A stretch of 64,000 bases of DNA from Kordiimonas sp. SCSIO 12603 (GCF_024398035.1 NZ_CP073748.1:2393520-2457519); one strand, 5' to 3'; positions 19,332 through 28,246 are shown, numbered from the stretch's first letter. Notes: generated by a model from the sequence alone, not told the origin. Program-made: numbers and translations.

Positions 19332-19960
19332 CCAGTGATATACAACTAACAGAATGGTATCTGATCCGCCACGCGCCGGTTAAAAACAGCCGTAAGGGCA
19401 TTTATAAAGATGCAAACGCAGAAGCTGTATTACCTGCGAAGGAAACAATCTCAGCACTAGCTGCTGAACTCCCTAAGAACGCTGAATGGTACGTAAGCCC
19501 CATGGAACGCACCCAAAGTACAGCTAATGCACTGATTAAAGAAGGAAGTCTAAGCCCTAAAATAATAAATACTTCTTCAGAAATTACCGAACAGGATTTT
19601 GGTAAATGGCAAGGGTTCAGCTTTGAAGAAATATGGGAGGAAATGAAAGATCTGGAACCGCATAACTGGTCCCTGTTAGCAGCTGAAACAGCACCTCCTG
19701 AGGGTGAGAGTTTTTCCGCTGTTAGCAACAGAGTGTCAGGCTTTATTAAAAACCTTATCAAAGAAGGAAATTCAATTCCCAAGGTCTTGGTAACTCATGC
19801 AGGTGTGATCCGCGCCTTTACAGGCATAGCTCTCGGCTTGGACGCTAATCAAGCGCTGGCAATAAATGCAGAGCCCTTCTCTCTCACCCGCTTGCTGCAT
19901 CAAACCGGGCAAGGAAAAGGCGGCCAGTGGCAACTTCAGTGCCTAAACCGCCTCTATTAA
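19328..19960 (+). CDS. cobC: Histidine phosphatase, probably alpha-ribazole phosphatase CobC
   Basis: The protein begins with WYLIRHAPV, the RHG/RHA phosphohistidine motif, and carries PMERTQSTANAL, the EQDFGKWQGFSFEEIWEE segment with a catalytic acid and the second His in VLVTHAGVIRAF. In this context it would dephosphorylate alpha-ribazole-5'-phosphate or adenosylcobalamin-5'-phosphate, the last step of assembly. The ATG at 19328 overlaps the cobS stop, so coupling is expected. The stop lies only 4 bp from the convergent cobO stop. The alternative is a generic phosphoglycerate-mutase-like enzyme, but the context is strong. Confidence 0.88.
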   Translation: MTSDIQLTEWYLIRHAPVKNSRKGIYKDANAEAVLPAKETISALAAELPKNAEWYVSPMERTQSTANALIKEGSLSPKIINTSSEITEQDFGKWQGFSFEEIWEEMKDLEPHNWSLLAAETAPPEGESFSAVSNRVSGFIKNLIKEGNSIPKVLVTHAGVIRAFTGIALGLDANQALAINAEPFSLTRLLHQTGQGKGGQWQLQCLNRLY

Positions 19961-19964
19961 CAGC

Positions 19965-20573
19965 CTAAAAATCAATACCGCGCGCGGCTTTAATCCCGTT
20001 TTCAAATGGATGGCGGACCATTTCCATACTGGTCACCAGATCAGCCACATCCATGATTTCCTGTTTGGCATTACGGCCAGTTACAATCACTGTTGTACGT
20101 GGATGGCGGGCAAGCAGGCCTTCTTTTACTTCTTTAACATCCAGATAATCATTTCTGAGCACGATATTCAGCTCATCAAGGACAACAAGATCATAGTCAC
20201 CGCTGTTCAGCATCTCTTTGCTTACTTCCCAGGCTTTTCTTGCAGCTTCAATATCCCGCTCACGGTCCTGGGTTTCCCATGTAAACCCTTCGCCCATCAC
20301 CTCTAGACGAACAAGTTCAGGAAACCGTTTGAAAAACTCTTTCTCACCGGTTTTCCAATTGCCTTTAACATATTGAAGAACAGCAACATCATGCCCCCAG
20401 CCCAGCGCCCGCAACAACGTCCCGTAGGCTGCGGTTGATTTTCCTTTTCCGTCACCAGTATGCACCATCAAAAGCCCGCGCTCAGCTTTCTTTTTTTCTT
20501 TCACCTTGGCGCGTTGCTCTTCTTTGAGCTTCACCATCTTCTTACGGTGTTCTTCATTAATATCATCTGACAT
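19965..20573 (-). CDS. cobO: Cob(I)yrinic acid a,c-diamide adenosyltransferase
   Basis: This CobO/BtuR/CobA-type ATP:corrinoid adenosyltransferase puts the adenosyl upper ligand on reduced corrinoids. The P-loop LMVHTGDGKGKSTAAYG, the AVLQYVKGNWKTGE segment, VVLDELNIVLR and VIVTGRNAKQEIMDVADLVT define the family. The 202-residue protein has a highly charged Lys/Glu-rich N-terminal helix. It is the last gene of the minus-strand btu/cob operon and overlaps the aminotransferase-like gene by 11 bp. Confidence 0.96.
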   Translation of the reverse strand: MSDDINEEHRKKMVKLKEEQRAKVKEKKKAERGLLMVHTGDGKGKSTAAYGTLLRALGWGHDVAVLQYVKGNWKTGEKEFFKRFPELVRLEVMGEGFTWETQDRERDIEAARKAWEVSKEMLNSGDYDLVVLDELNIVLRNDYLDVKEVKEGLLARHPRTTVIVTGRNAKQEIMDVADLVTSMEMVRHPFENGIKAARGIDF

Positions 20574-21585
20574 ATAAAGCCTCCCTCAGGCGGTTAAATT
20601 CTTCTTCACTAGCCGGTATGCCAAAGCGTATCCAATTGGGGTATTCTTCAAAGCGCCGAACATGGATAGCGCTACCATTCAACTGTTCTGTCAGTCGGTT
20701 TGTATCTTTATGGTAACCGAGACAAAACAGATCAGTTCCCCCTATAATTTCAAAACCGGAAGCCTTCAGAATGGTTTTCAGCTTCACCGCACCTTTCGAC
20801 AGTGCCGTTCGTGTATCCTCAATCCATCTATCATCCCGAAGGGCCTTGAAAGCAATAAGGGCAGCCAGCCCATTTACAGACCAGGGGCCCAGAATAGCTT
20901 GCGCCTTACCCTTCAAGCCAGCTGGCAATTTTGCATAACCAAGCCTTACCCCTGCCAGACCAAAAAACTTACCAAAGGAACGCAGAAGGATCATATTATC
21001 CGGTATGTTTTCAGCGGCTATACTGTGAGAGAAGGCAACATCGGCAAACGCTTCATCCAGCAGCAGATACCCTCTCTTTTCTTTCAGCTGTTCAGCCATC
21101 TTCCATATGGTCTCTTTCGACCAAATATACCCGTCAGGGTTATTTGGAGACGTCAGAAAAACAACCTGTTGGTCACCATATTCAAAAGATTTTAATACCT
21201 CACGCTCCAGCATGATGGCAGGCCGAGCGGATCGGCTCCACACTCTGGCATGCTCACCGTAATTTGGTACTGGAATAACCGCCTGATATTCAGGCAGAAG
21301 CCGCGGCAGGATATTAATGATGGCCTGTGACCCGGCCGTAAGGAGCCAGTCAGTCCTATCCTTTATTCCCAAATACAGTGCCCATGCCTCACCGCAAGCA
21401 TCAATAAGAGAGGTTTGCGGCAGTTTTGAAGACGCTTCATAGAGATCAACCGCCGCTATTTTCTCTTGCCACGGATAAACAAACGGGCTCAAACCCGTGG
21501 ACAGGTCCAACCATTCTTCTTGCACATGAGGATATTGCGCTTTTACCGCTTGCATATCACCGCCATGATGAATGGAAGGGATCAC
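20563..21585 (-). CDS. cobD: Threonine-phosphate decarboxylase-like PLP enzyme
   Basis: This fold-type I PLP enzyme of the HisC/CobD group (called CobC in the Pseudomonas naming) should decarboxylate L-threonine phosphate to (R)-1-amino-2-propanol phosphate, the linker for the nucleotide loop. Visible motifs are HHGGD near the N-terminus, DLSTGLSPFVYPW, TAGSQAIINILPRLLP, TSPNNPDGYIW, LLLDEAFADV and the PLP-Lys block LLRSFGKFFGLAGVRLGY. GGGAGG lies 6 nt before a GTG at 21585 that forms a GTGA overlap with the cbiB stop, so I place the start there. The next gene upstream, cbiB, uses its product. Confidence 0.92.
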   Translation of the reverse strand: MIPSIHHGGDMQAVKAQYPHVQEEWLDLSTGLSPFVYPWQEKIAAVDLYEASSKLPQTSLIDACGEAWALYLGIKDRTDWLLTAGSQAIINILPRLLPEYQAVIPVPNYGEHARVWSRSARPAIMLEREVLKSFEYGDQQVVFLTSPNNPDGYIWSKETIWKMAEQLKEKRGYLLLDEAFADVAFSHSIAAENIPDNMILLRSFGKFFGLAGVRLGYAKLPAGLKGKAQAILGPWSVNGLAALIAFKALRDDRWIEDTRTALSKGAVKLKTILKASGFEIIGGTDLFCLGYHKDTNRLTEQLNGSAIHVRRFEEYPNWIRFGIPASEEEFNRLREALYVR

Positions 21586-22541
21586 CACACACCTCCCACC
21601 AGTAATAAGACAAATAGAGCCAACCAAGATGCCTTTACGATACACAGCGCCAATCCAAGATCAGGCTGATTGGTTTCAGGGAAATCAGCGCCGAGCCACG
21701 CATACTCTTCCCTTTGCCCTGCCCCATAAGTTCTAGGGCCACCAAGGCGCGCTTTGAGAAGACCAGCGATTGTTGCTTCTGGCCAGCCTGCATTTGGGCT
21801 CGTGTGTAGATTTGCATCCTTGAAGGCCACTTTTAAGCCCTGAAAAGCTGAAGGTATTCTCAGCCCAAAAGCTCCCGACGCCAGTAAAAGCGCTGTCATC
21901 CGTGCCGGTAATAAGTTCATCGCATCATCAAGTTTGGCACTTGCCCAGCCAAAATCACGAAAGCGCTCTGTTTTGTGTCCAATCATGCTGTCAGCGGTAT
22001 TGACCATCTTATAGATAACCAGCCCGGGAAGCCCTCCTGTCAGCAACCAAAACAGCGGGGCAATAACACCATCAGAAAAATTTTCCGCCAAACTTTCCGT
22101 CGCAGCGCGGGAAACAGCCAGTTCGTCAAGGTCAACGGTTTCTCTTCCTACGACCATCCCTACTGCACATCTGGCATCTTCAAGGCTCTGCCGATCAAGT
22201 GCATTCTTCACCAAATTAATATGTTCAAAGAGGCTTCTTGCAGCAATAAAGACACTGGCGATCAATGCAACAAACAGCAGACTATACGGCGCCACCACAT
22301 AACCCTTGATAGCGTTTTCAGCAGCCCACGCAGCAGTTCCCCACAGCAGTATCAACACGAGAATGGAAGCCGTTCCTAAAAACTTGCGAACACTTCTCTT
22401 TCTGGATGGTTTATTAAAACGGCGCTCTAAAAACATAAGGATGGCCGCCATCCAGCTAACCGGGTGCTTTATTCGGCTGTAAAGCCATTTAGGCTCCCCA
22501 GTCAAAGCATCCACCAGCATGGCCAGACACGCCAGCAGCAT
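21582..22541 (-). CDS. cbiB: Adenosylcobinamide-phosphate synthase
   Basis: CbiB (CobD in Pseudomonas naming) is an inner-membrane enzyme attaching aminopropanol (phosphate) to adenosylcobyric acid. The start LLACLAMLVDALTGEPKW, the KHPVSWM segment, VGRETVDLDELAVSRAATES, SLAENFSDGVIAPLFW and YKMVNTADSMIGHKTERF are strong family motifs. Hydrophobic segments occur at about residues 54-70 and 81-97 and at the C-terminus (WLALFVLLLVGG). The ATG overlaps the btuD stop by one base. Confidence 0.95.
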   Translation of the reverse strand: MLLACLAMLVDALTGEPKWLYSRIKHPVSWMAAILMFLERRFNKPSRKRSVRKFLGTASILVLILLWGTAAWAAENAIKGYVVAPYSLLFVALIASVFIAARSLFEHINLVKNALDRQSLEDARCAVGMVVGRETVDLDELAVSRAATESLAENFSDGVIAPLFWLLTGGLPGLVIYKMVNTADSMIGHKTERFRDFGWASAKLDDAMNLLPARMTALLLASGAFGLRIPSAFQGLKVAFKDANLHTSPNAGWPEATIAGLLKARLGGPRTYGAGQREEYAWLGADFPETNQPDLGLALCIVKASWLALFVLLLVGGVW

Positions 22542-23326
22542 CAGGCAGCCCCTTTGTCCAGATTATGAACGATCAAAAAATCTCGCCCCTTATTTTTCCA
22601 ACGCTCGGCCTGAACACCAAAAACCTGACCTAAATTTTCATCACTTAAAATTTCTTCCGCACTTCCTTGGCCAATCGTTTTGCCTTCATGCAATAAAATC
22701 AAACGATCACAATAACGAAGCGCCAATCCAAGATCATGAAGAACAACCATTACGCCCTTCCCTGCATCAGCTTCATTTTTCAAGATATCCATCACCTGAA
22801 GCTGATGAGCTGGATCAAGAGACGCCACTGGTTCATCGGCAAACAGATATGGTGTGTCAGAAGCAAGCGCACGAGCAAGTAACACGCGCGCTTTTTCTCC
22901 ACCCGACAATGTCATCACAGACTGCTCTTTCAGGTGCGCGCAATCCGTTTTTCTAAGTGCTTCCTCGACAATTTCCTGATCTCTTACACCCATTCTTTGC
23001 CACGGGTTTAGATGAGGCGCGCGCCCAAGGCCGACAATATATTCTGCCGTTAAAGGCCAGTGAACCGGCGCCCCTTGCGCCGCATAGGCGAACAGCTTCG
23101 AACGTTCTTTGATGGAAAGACTGTTTAAATCCTGCCCTTCAAGCATCACCTCACCTTGGACACAATCTTGAAGCCCAAGAATGGCTTTGAGCAAACTACT
23201 TTTACCTGCACCATTTGGACCAATAAGTCCCACCAGCTCGCCGCGTTTCATCTCAGCAGAAACATCTTTCAGAATTTCTTTCGCCCTGACCTCCAGAGAG
23301 AGATTGGCTACCTTTAAATCGCTCAT
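22541..23326 (-). CDS. btuD: Vitamin B12 ABC transporter ATP-binding protein
   Basis: This is a FecE/BtuD-type ATPase driving corrinoid import. It has Walker A GLIGPNGAGKSSLLKAI, Q-loop region AYAAQGAPVHW, signature LSGGEKARVLLARAL, Walker B YLFADEPVASLD and switch His VVLHDLGLALRYCD, in 261 residues. It overlaps the permease by 4 bp. Siderophore importers look alike, but the genes on both sides and the riboswitch upstream point to B12. Confidence 0.92.
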   Translation of the reverse strand: MSDLKVANLSLEVRAKEILKDVSAEMKRGELVGLIGPNGAGKSSLLKAILGLQDCVQGEVMLEGQDLNSLSIKERSKLFAYAAQGAPVHWPLTAEYIVGLGRAPHLNPWQRMGVRDQEIVEEALRKTDCAHLKEQSVMTLSGGEKARVLLARALASDTPYLFADEPVASLDPAHQLQVMDILKNEADAGKGVMVVLHDLGLALRYCDRLILLHEGKTIGQGSAEEILSDENLGQVFGVQAERWKNKGRDFLIVHNLDKGAA

Positions 23327-24315
23327 CTCATGTTCTCCCGGGTTTTATAAACGATAAACAGGAATGCTGGTGCCCCAACAAGCGCCATAACCACGCCGAT
23401 ATGAAGCGGGGCGCCGGGTGTTGGTACTCTTGTTAAAATATCCGCAAAGGTAAGCAGCAGCGCGCCCATTAAAGCGCTTGGCAGCAATAAAGGCCCCGGT
23501 TCATTGCATATAAGGCCACGCACCATGTGCGGCACAATAAGCCCTACGAACCCGATACTGCCGCATACGGCAACTGCCGCCCCCACACTGATAGCCGAGC
23601 CAACAACGATACGGAGTTTAAGCTGCTTTATATTCACCCCCATAGTCTTCGCCGTGTCTTCACCGACACTGAGAGCATTCAGCCCTTGTCCTACATTCAA
23701 CATCAACAGCCAACCAAAACCGATAAACGGCAGCGCAAACCAGAGATCAGATACTGTTCTGTTTTCAAGTGAACCAAGCATCCACATAATCATATCTCTA
23801 ACACTGATCGGACTTTCTGAAAGGTTCATCACAAGTGAGATAAGAGCCGTCGCAAGCGAGCTAATACCAAGCCCTACAAGAATGAGCATAAGAACACTGG
23901 CATCTCGCGCTGATATGAAAAGTAGGATTGCTGTTGCAACAAGTGCGCCCGCCATAGCGAAGAATGAGATCATAAGCGGAAAGCTGATGATAAAACCCAA
24001 GTGAATAGCAAGCACAGCGCCAAAAGCTGCACTGGCCGTTACTCCAATAACACCGGGATCAGCGAGAGGGTTTCGCAGCATTCCCTGAAGGGCTGCACCT
24101 GAAAGGCCAAGGGCAGCGCCAACGACAGCCCCCAAAATCACACGCGGCAACCGAAGTTCACGCACAATAATGGAAACAGGATTGTCTTTACCACCGGTAA
24201 GCCCCTGCCACACATCCGCAAGGGACATATCAACCCGTCCGAATATAAGCGAGAACAGCATTACCCCAAGTAACAGCAGCCCAAGAAAAACATTATCTCT
24301 CAGATATCTATTCAT
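23323..24315 (-). CDS. btuC: Vitamin B12 ABC transporter permease
   Basis: This FecCD-family permease has about ten hydrophobic segments in 330 residues. Family landmarks are RLPRVILGAVVGAALGLSGAALQGMLRNPLADPGVIGV near the N-terminus, GEDTAKTMGVN (the loop touching the ATPase) and GFVGLIVPHMVR, with the late TRVPTPGAPLHIGVVMALVGAPAFL. It would form the BtuC dimer in the inner membrane. It overlaps btuF by 8 bp and btuD by 4 bp. Confidence 0.93.
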   Translation of the reverse strand: MNRYLRDNVFLGLLLLGVMLFSLIFGRVDMSLADVWQGLTGGKDNPVSIIVRELRLPRVILGAVVGAALGLSGAALQGMLRNPLADPGVIGVTASAAFGAVLAIHLGFIISFPLMISFFAMAGALVATAILLFISARDASVLMLILVGLGISSLATALISLVMNLSESPISVRDMIMWMLGSLENRTVSDLWFALPFIGFGWLLMLNVGQGLNALSVGEDTAKTMGVNIKQLKLRIVVGSAISVGAAVAVCGSIGFVGLIVPHMVRGLICNEPGPLLLPSALMGALLLTFADILTRVPTPGAPLHIGVVMALVGAPAFLFIVYKTRENMR

Positions 24316-25195
24316 CGGCCGTATCTTTCTTTTTCAGGATACCAAATTCACCGGCTTTGGCGCGGATAGCCTCCGCGGCATCAGCGAGAAACAAGCCATT
24401 GCAAGCCAGATAACTTCCGGGCAGGTGAACGGTTGGGATCTGGTCCATCATCTCAAGCAACCTATCATGCCGGCTGAGGCTCCAATTGCTTTGATTGTCC
24501 ATATTGGTATCGAAGAAGCTGGTCACAAACATATCTGGCGGGTCCATAATCAGGTCTTCAAGCGGAAGTAACAACCAACCCTGATACCCTTTTGAAGCAG
24601 CATAAGAACGAAAGCCTGCCAGTTCGATGATGCCGTCCACAAACGTACCAACACCTGAAGTGAACCCGCTTGGAGTGACATAGGCAATCTTGAGAGAGGA
24701 TTTCATTTCCAACTTCAAAGCCTGTAACCGGGCTTCGAACGTCTGTGCCATTATTTCAGACTGCGCTTCACGGCCTATGGCTTTTCCAATGGTACGAACA
24801 TTCTGAAGTACAATTTCAGGTGCACTGCCAAATCGCGTTTTAAGAAGCTCAAATCCTGTACGTTCCGCCATTTCAGGCATACGCGCCGCGACTGTATAGC
24901 TTTGAATGGCAATATCTGGCTGGAGAGCAATAACTTCAGCAATCGAGCTTTCTGTATAGGGTAACCCCGCAGCCCGTGCCCGGTAGAAAGAATATTTTTC
25001 CCGAGCCCCTTTTGATACCGCTTTAATCTGCGAACGATCAGCGAGAGCAAGAATATATTGATCCGCACAGTAATCGAGCGAAACCACTGATGGCAGCGGT
25101 TGAGTTTCAGCATCATCCGCTGCTTGAGACGGTGCTGCCACCATCTCAAATAGTGTTGCTAGCAAAAGACCAGATAATAACTTTCTTAGAGCCAT
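24308..25195 (-). CDS. btuF: Vitamin B12-binding periplasmic protein
   Basis: This class III substrate-binding protein delivers corrinoid to BtuCD. The signal peptide ends near PSQAADDA. It then shows VVSLDYCADQYILALADRSQI, the helical-hinge architecture and the TESSIAEVIALQPDIAIQ segment typical of the PBP_2 helical-backbone class. The 295-residue length is slightly longer than E. coli BtuF. It begins 18 bp after btuB, so outer-membrane and periplasmic steps share a transcript. A siderophore-binding role is the alternative. Confidence 0.9.
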   Translation of the reverse strand: MALRKLLSGLLLATLFEMVAAPSQAADDAETQPLPSVVSLDYCADQYILALADRSQIKAVSKGAREKYSFYRARAAGLPYTESSIAEVIALQPDIAIQSYTVAARMPEMAERTGFELLKTRFGSAPEIVLQNVRTIGKAIGREAQSEIMAQTFEARLQALKLEMKSSLKIAYVTPSGFTSGVGTFVDGIIELAGFRSYAASKGYQGWLLLPLEDLIMDPPDMFVTSFFDTNMDNQSNWSLSRHDRLLEMMDQIPTVHLPGSYLACNGLFLADAAEAIRAKAGEFGILKKKDTADE

Positions 25196-25212
25196 TACCT
25201 TGCTCCCGTTTG

Positions 25213-27075
25213 CTAGAGATTAACCCTTAGGCCAACATAGGCTGAACGATCAGGTGTACCGTATCCAATGATAGACTGATATTCTTCGTCAAACAGGTTA
25301 TCGATACGGCCGTATACACTCACACGGTCATTGATCTGGAAGCTTGCGCGCAGATCAAGGCGTGTCCAGGCTTCTAGCGTTTCAGCACCAAATGACTGTT
25401 CTTCTTCACCGTTATGAACAAGTGTTGCCCGCAGATTAACCGCCTCAACAGGTGCCCAGTTTACTGTGGCAGAGAACTGGTTTTCCGGTTGACGCTCAAT
25501 TGCAATATCAGTCGCCGTATCAACTGCATCTGTATATGTGTAATTAGCACTTACATCCAGCGTATCGCTTAGGATTGCCTGCAGACCTAGCTCAAGGCCT
25601 TCTGAACGACGAGAATCCACATTGGCGTAACCATTTGTGAAAGTGAAATCGATTGCATCACGGGTTTTCAGGTTAAACCATGTTGCAGAAAGAAGGAGAT
25701 CACCTTCAAGGAAAGTTTGCTCAACGCCAAATTCATAACCTTTAGCGCGCTCTGGGCGGAGATCTGAACTTGGCTCTGTAAGGCCACAGAAAGTACAAAC
25801 AAATGTCAGCTGGAACACACTTGGTGCTTTAAAGCCTTCACCCCAGTTTGCAATAAGGCGTGTTGTATCTGTTACCTGATATGACCCTGTAAAACGTGTT
25901 GTTGTGGCACCACCGAATGTCTCGTGATCATCCTGACGAATACCGGCTGTCAGAACCAGTCCATCCACAGGTGTCCAGCCCAATTCACCAAACACGCTAT
26001 CAATGGAAATACCATCACCTTCAAGGTTTGTAGCTTTAGCAACTTCATGCTGAGCACCGAAGGTTACTGTCCAGTCTTCTGTTGCTTCAAATACACCAAG
26101 ATAGTCAAAATTAGTACGGTTACCTTGCGCTTCGAAGCTGGAAGCGCCATTTGTAAAATTCTCTCGCTCAATTGAAGAAAACTCTGCAGATACAGTATTC
26201 TGTAAGCGTCCATCGAACAGGTTAAAGTGCGCACGACCGGCAATCAAAAACTCATCTGTATGAGCAACTTCATCACCATCAATTGGTCCAAAACTATCAA
26301 ATTCACTGGCATTATCAGAATAACGCGAGATCACTTCAAAACGAAGGTCCTCGGAAATTTCGCTGGTTACCTTACCTGAGATATTATAGCTGCGCAGGCC
26401 ATCACGCTCGGTGTTACCGTCATTTTCATCAGCTGCAGAAATACCATCTGTATCTGTGAAGCTGGCTGCCAGATTAAAACCAAGTTTCTTCGTGCCGCCG
26501 TGCAGCGTGCCGCCAGTACGGAATGTGTTATAAGAGCCGTATTCAGCATACGCGTTGCCACCAAGGCCGTCACCACCAGTTTTCGTGATGATATTCACTA
26601 CACCACCGATAGCGTCTGAACCATATAGTACAGATTGTGGGCCGCGCAGTACTTCGATACGTTCGATATTATTTGTATCAAGATGAGCGAAATTATAGCC
26701 GTTGCCCGTAGATGAAGCATCATTCAACTGCACACCATCAATAAGTACAGCCGTACTATCACCACCAGCACCGCGCAAAGAAAGGGATGCCAGGCCACCA
26801 AAAGAACCATTTTGGGCGATATTTACGCTCGGTAGCACCTCAAGGGCATCCACAACAAAAATGTTCTGGCCCTTTTGCAGGTCGATATCGGTCAGAACGG
26901 AAACACTGCTACCAATTTGTGAAAGTGGCTGCTCGCGGCGGTTTACAGTTACATAAATTGTTTCAATGTCATCTGCTGCTTCGTCTTGTGCAAGGGTTGG
27001 TGCAGAATAAAAACCACCAGCAAGAAGCGCTGTGATGCATACAGAATTTTTAAGATGTTGCATGGCAAAATCCAT
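25213..27075 (-). CDS. btuB: TonB-dependent vitamin B12 receptor
   Basis: This is an outer-membrane gated beta-barrel. A signal peptide ends at APTLAQDE; the TonB-box-like segment ETIYVTV follows. The plug domain has SVLTDIDLQKG, LSLRGAGGDSTAVLIDGVQLND and IERIEVLRGPQSVLYGSDAIGGVVNIIT. The barrel ends with the usual aromatic/hydrophobic strand AYVGLRVNL. A CxxC pair (CTFC) sits in one predicted surface loop near residue 430. Start: the ATG at 27075 lies 8 nt after GGAGG, while the in-frame ATG at 27063 has no ribosome site. The riboswitch directly upstream supports cobalamin as the ligand. Confidence 0.94.
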   Translation of the reverse strand: MDFAMQHLKNSVCITALLAGGFYSAPTLAQDEAADDIETIYVTVNRREQPLSQIGSSVSVLTDIDLQKGQNIFVVDALEVLPSVNIAQNGSFGGLASLSLRGAGGDSTAVLIDGVQLNDASSTGNGYNFAHLDTNNIERIEVLRGPQSVLYGSDAIGGVVNIITKTGGDGLGGNAYAEYGSYNTFRTGGTLHGGTKKLGFNLAASFTDTDGISAADENDGNTERDGLRSYNISGKVTSEISEDLRFEVISRYSDNASEFDSFGPIDGDEVAHTDEFLIAGRAHFNLFDGRLQNTVSAEFSSIERENFTNGASSFEAQGNRTNFDYLGVFEATEDWTVTFGAQHEVAKATNLEGDGISIDSVFGELGWTPVDGLVLTAGIRQDDHETFGGATTTRFTGSYQVTDTTRLIANWGEGFKAPSVFQLTFVCTFCGLTEPSSDLRPERAKGYEFGVEQTFLEGDLLLSATWFNLKTRDAIDFTFTNGYANVDSRRSEGLELGLQAILSDTLDVSANYTYTDAVDTATDIAIERQPENQFSATVNWAPVEAVNLRATLVHNGEEEQSFGAETLEAWTRLDLRASFQINDRVSVYGRIDNLFDEEYQSIIGYGTPDRSAYVGLRVNL

Positions 27076-27082
27076 CAAGCTT

Positions 27083-27096
27083 GCCTCCGTAGAGGC
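27083..27096 (-). promoter_or_regulatory. Hairpin hiding the btuB ribosome-binding site
   Basis: In the minus-strand RNA GCCTC and GAGGC pair around a 4-nt loop; the 3' arm contains most of the GGAGG ribosome site used by btuB. It lies about 120 nt downstream of the riboswitch B12 box and could be its expression platform, blocking translation when cobalamin is bound. The platform role is inference. Confidence 0.5.
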
Positions 27097-27216
27097 GGAT
27101 TAATCTTAACAGGGAGCTTGTCGGATGAATAAAGAGACAACCTCCGTGCAAACGGTTTTATCGCCTACACGGGTTTCCGTTCTAACTGGTTGCTCCGACC
27201 GCTAGAGAGGGCGATG

Positions 27217-27402
27217 CGATGGCAGGTCTCCTGGCTTGTAAATCAAACATGAAACACCCACCTTCCCGTCTGCCAAACATCAGCATTCAGTGGTATTCGG
27301 GGTTCACTCTTTACCTACAGTTACGGGCATAGCAACGGACTAAATCAATTTTTTGATCGCACCGTTTTCCCTTTTCACTCTGATTTCTCAGAGCACCATC
27401 TG
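27217..27402 (-). ncRNA. Cobalamin riboswitch
   Basis: Read on the minus strand, the stretch holds the conserved cobalamin aptamer core in order: GGTGCTCTGA, AAAAGGGAAAACGGTG, TTGCTATGCCCGTAACTG, CCACTGAATGCTGATG, GACGGGAAGGTGGG and the B12 box AGCCAGGAGACCTGCC (27236 down to 27221). It lies upstream of btuB and should repress the seven-gene uptake/assembly operon when adenosylcobalamin is plentiful. The outer ends are approximate. Confidence 0.95.
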
Positions 27403-27492
27403 GCACTCGGATACTTTAAGGGATGTTTTTTTTCAATGATTATGTGCCTTGAAACCGAAAATTGAACAGCAGGATGTGCTTTTCCTACCATA

Positions 27493-28140
27493 TCATCGGT
27501 GTAAAATCAGCTTTTCTGTAGGTACTCGTTCTTGCCATTTTTCCCGAACAAGCTCTGGCGTTTGGCTTTCTTCTTCAGGATATCCCATACAGAGATACGC
27601 TATAAACTGCCATTCTGCCGGACATTCCAGTATCTCATTCATTTTATCAGCCCTCAGAATTGAAACCCATCCAAGCCCAATACCCTCTGCTCTTGCTTTT
27701 AACCATAAAGTGTGAATCGCCATGATAGTTGACCACACTAAAGTTTCAGGCATGGTTTGCCGCCCTAACCCTTTGCCTTCTTGTGGATCCTTTACGGAGA
27801 AAATCGCTAACTGCTCAGGCGCTGTATCTAAGCCGTGCAGCTTTAATCGATTATAATGTTTAACAGCATCTCCACCGTAAATTTTTGCAGATTGTTGGTG
27901 TTCAACCTCTACATGAGCTCGAACTTTTTTCCTTATTTCAGAAGTTTTTAACCTTATCGCACGCCAAGGCTGTGAGTTACCTACAGATGGTGATTGTTTA
28001 AGCGCTTGTATTAATAGTTTCTCAAACTTTTCTTCATCCAGCGGGTTCTTTTTAAAAGAACGCACATCTCTTCGCCAACTTAGGAGTTGATCAAATTCAG
28101 TAAGAAACTGATCAGAAAATTCAGGAGGAAGATCATTCAT
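27493..28140 (-). CDS. bluB: 5,6-dimethylbenzimidazole synthase
   Basis: BluB is an FMN-dependent, nitroreductase-fold enzyme that breaks down FMNH2 with O2 to make DMB, the B12 lower ligand. The RRDVRSF start motif, PSVGNSQPWR and the ARAEGIGLGWVSIL block distinguish BluB from other nitroreductases. The 215-residue length fits. It lies upstream of the cobalamin riboswitch in the same orientation, so it is probably transcribed separately from the btuB operon. It feeds CobT on the other strand. The oxygen need implies aerobic DMB synthesis. Confidence 0.92.
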   Translation of the reverse strand: MNDLPPEFSDQFLTEFDQLLSWRRDVRSFKKNPLDEEKFEKLLIQALKQSPSVGNSQPWRAIRLKTSEIRKKVRAHVEVEHQQSAKIYGGDAVKHYNRLKLHGLDTAPEQLAIFSVKDPQEGKGLGRQTMPETLVWSTIMAIHTLWLKARAEGIGLGWVSILRADKMNEILECPAEWQFIAYLCMGYPEEESQTPELVREKWQERVPTEKLILHR

Positions 28141-28198
28141 AGGTCGCTCACGGCATCATCAGGTAAGTTTAAGGCTGATTTAAGTGCCTTATAACTGA

Positions 28199-28230
28199 GA
28201 CAAAGGTAAGTCTTTAAACCTACCTTTGTC
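28199..28230 (-). terminator. Inverted repeat after the export operon, possible terminator
   Basis: GACAAAGGTA (28199-28208) and TACCTTTGTC (28221-28230) pair perfectly around a 12-nt loop just past the ABC permease stop. There is no T-run after it on the minus strand, so efficient intrinsic termination is uncertain; it may protect the 3' end or halt transcription before bluB. Confidence 0.45.
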
Positions 28231-28246
28231 CATAGCCTATGAAAAG

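Noticed and set aside
20662-21195. Long open frame on the plus strand opposite the cobD-like gene
   Set aside because: It is antisense to a well-supported PLP enzyme, has no ribosome site and encodes nothing recognisable.
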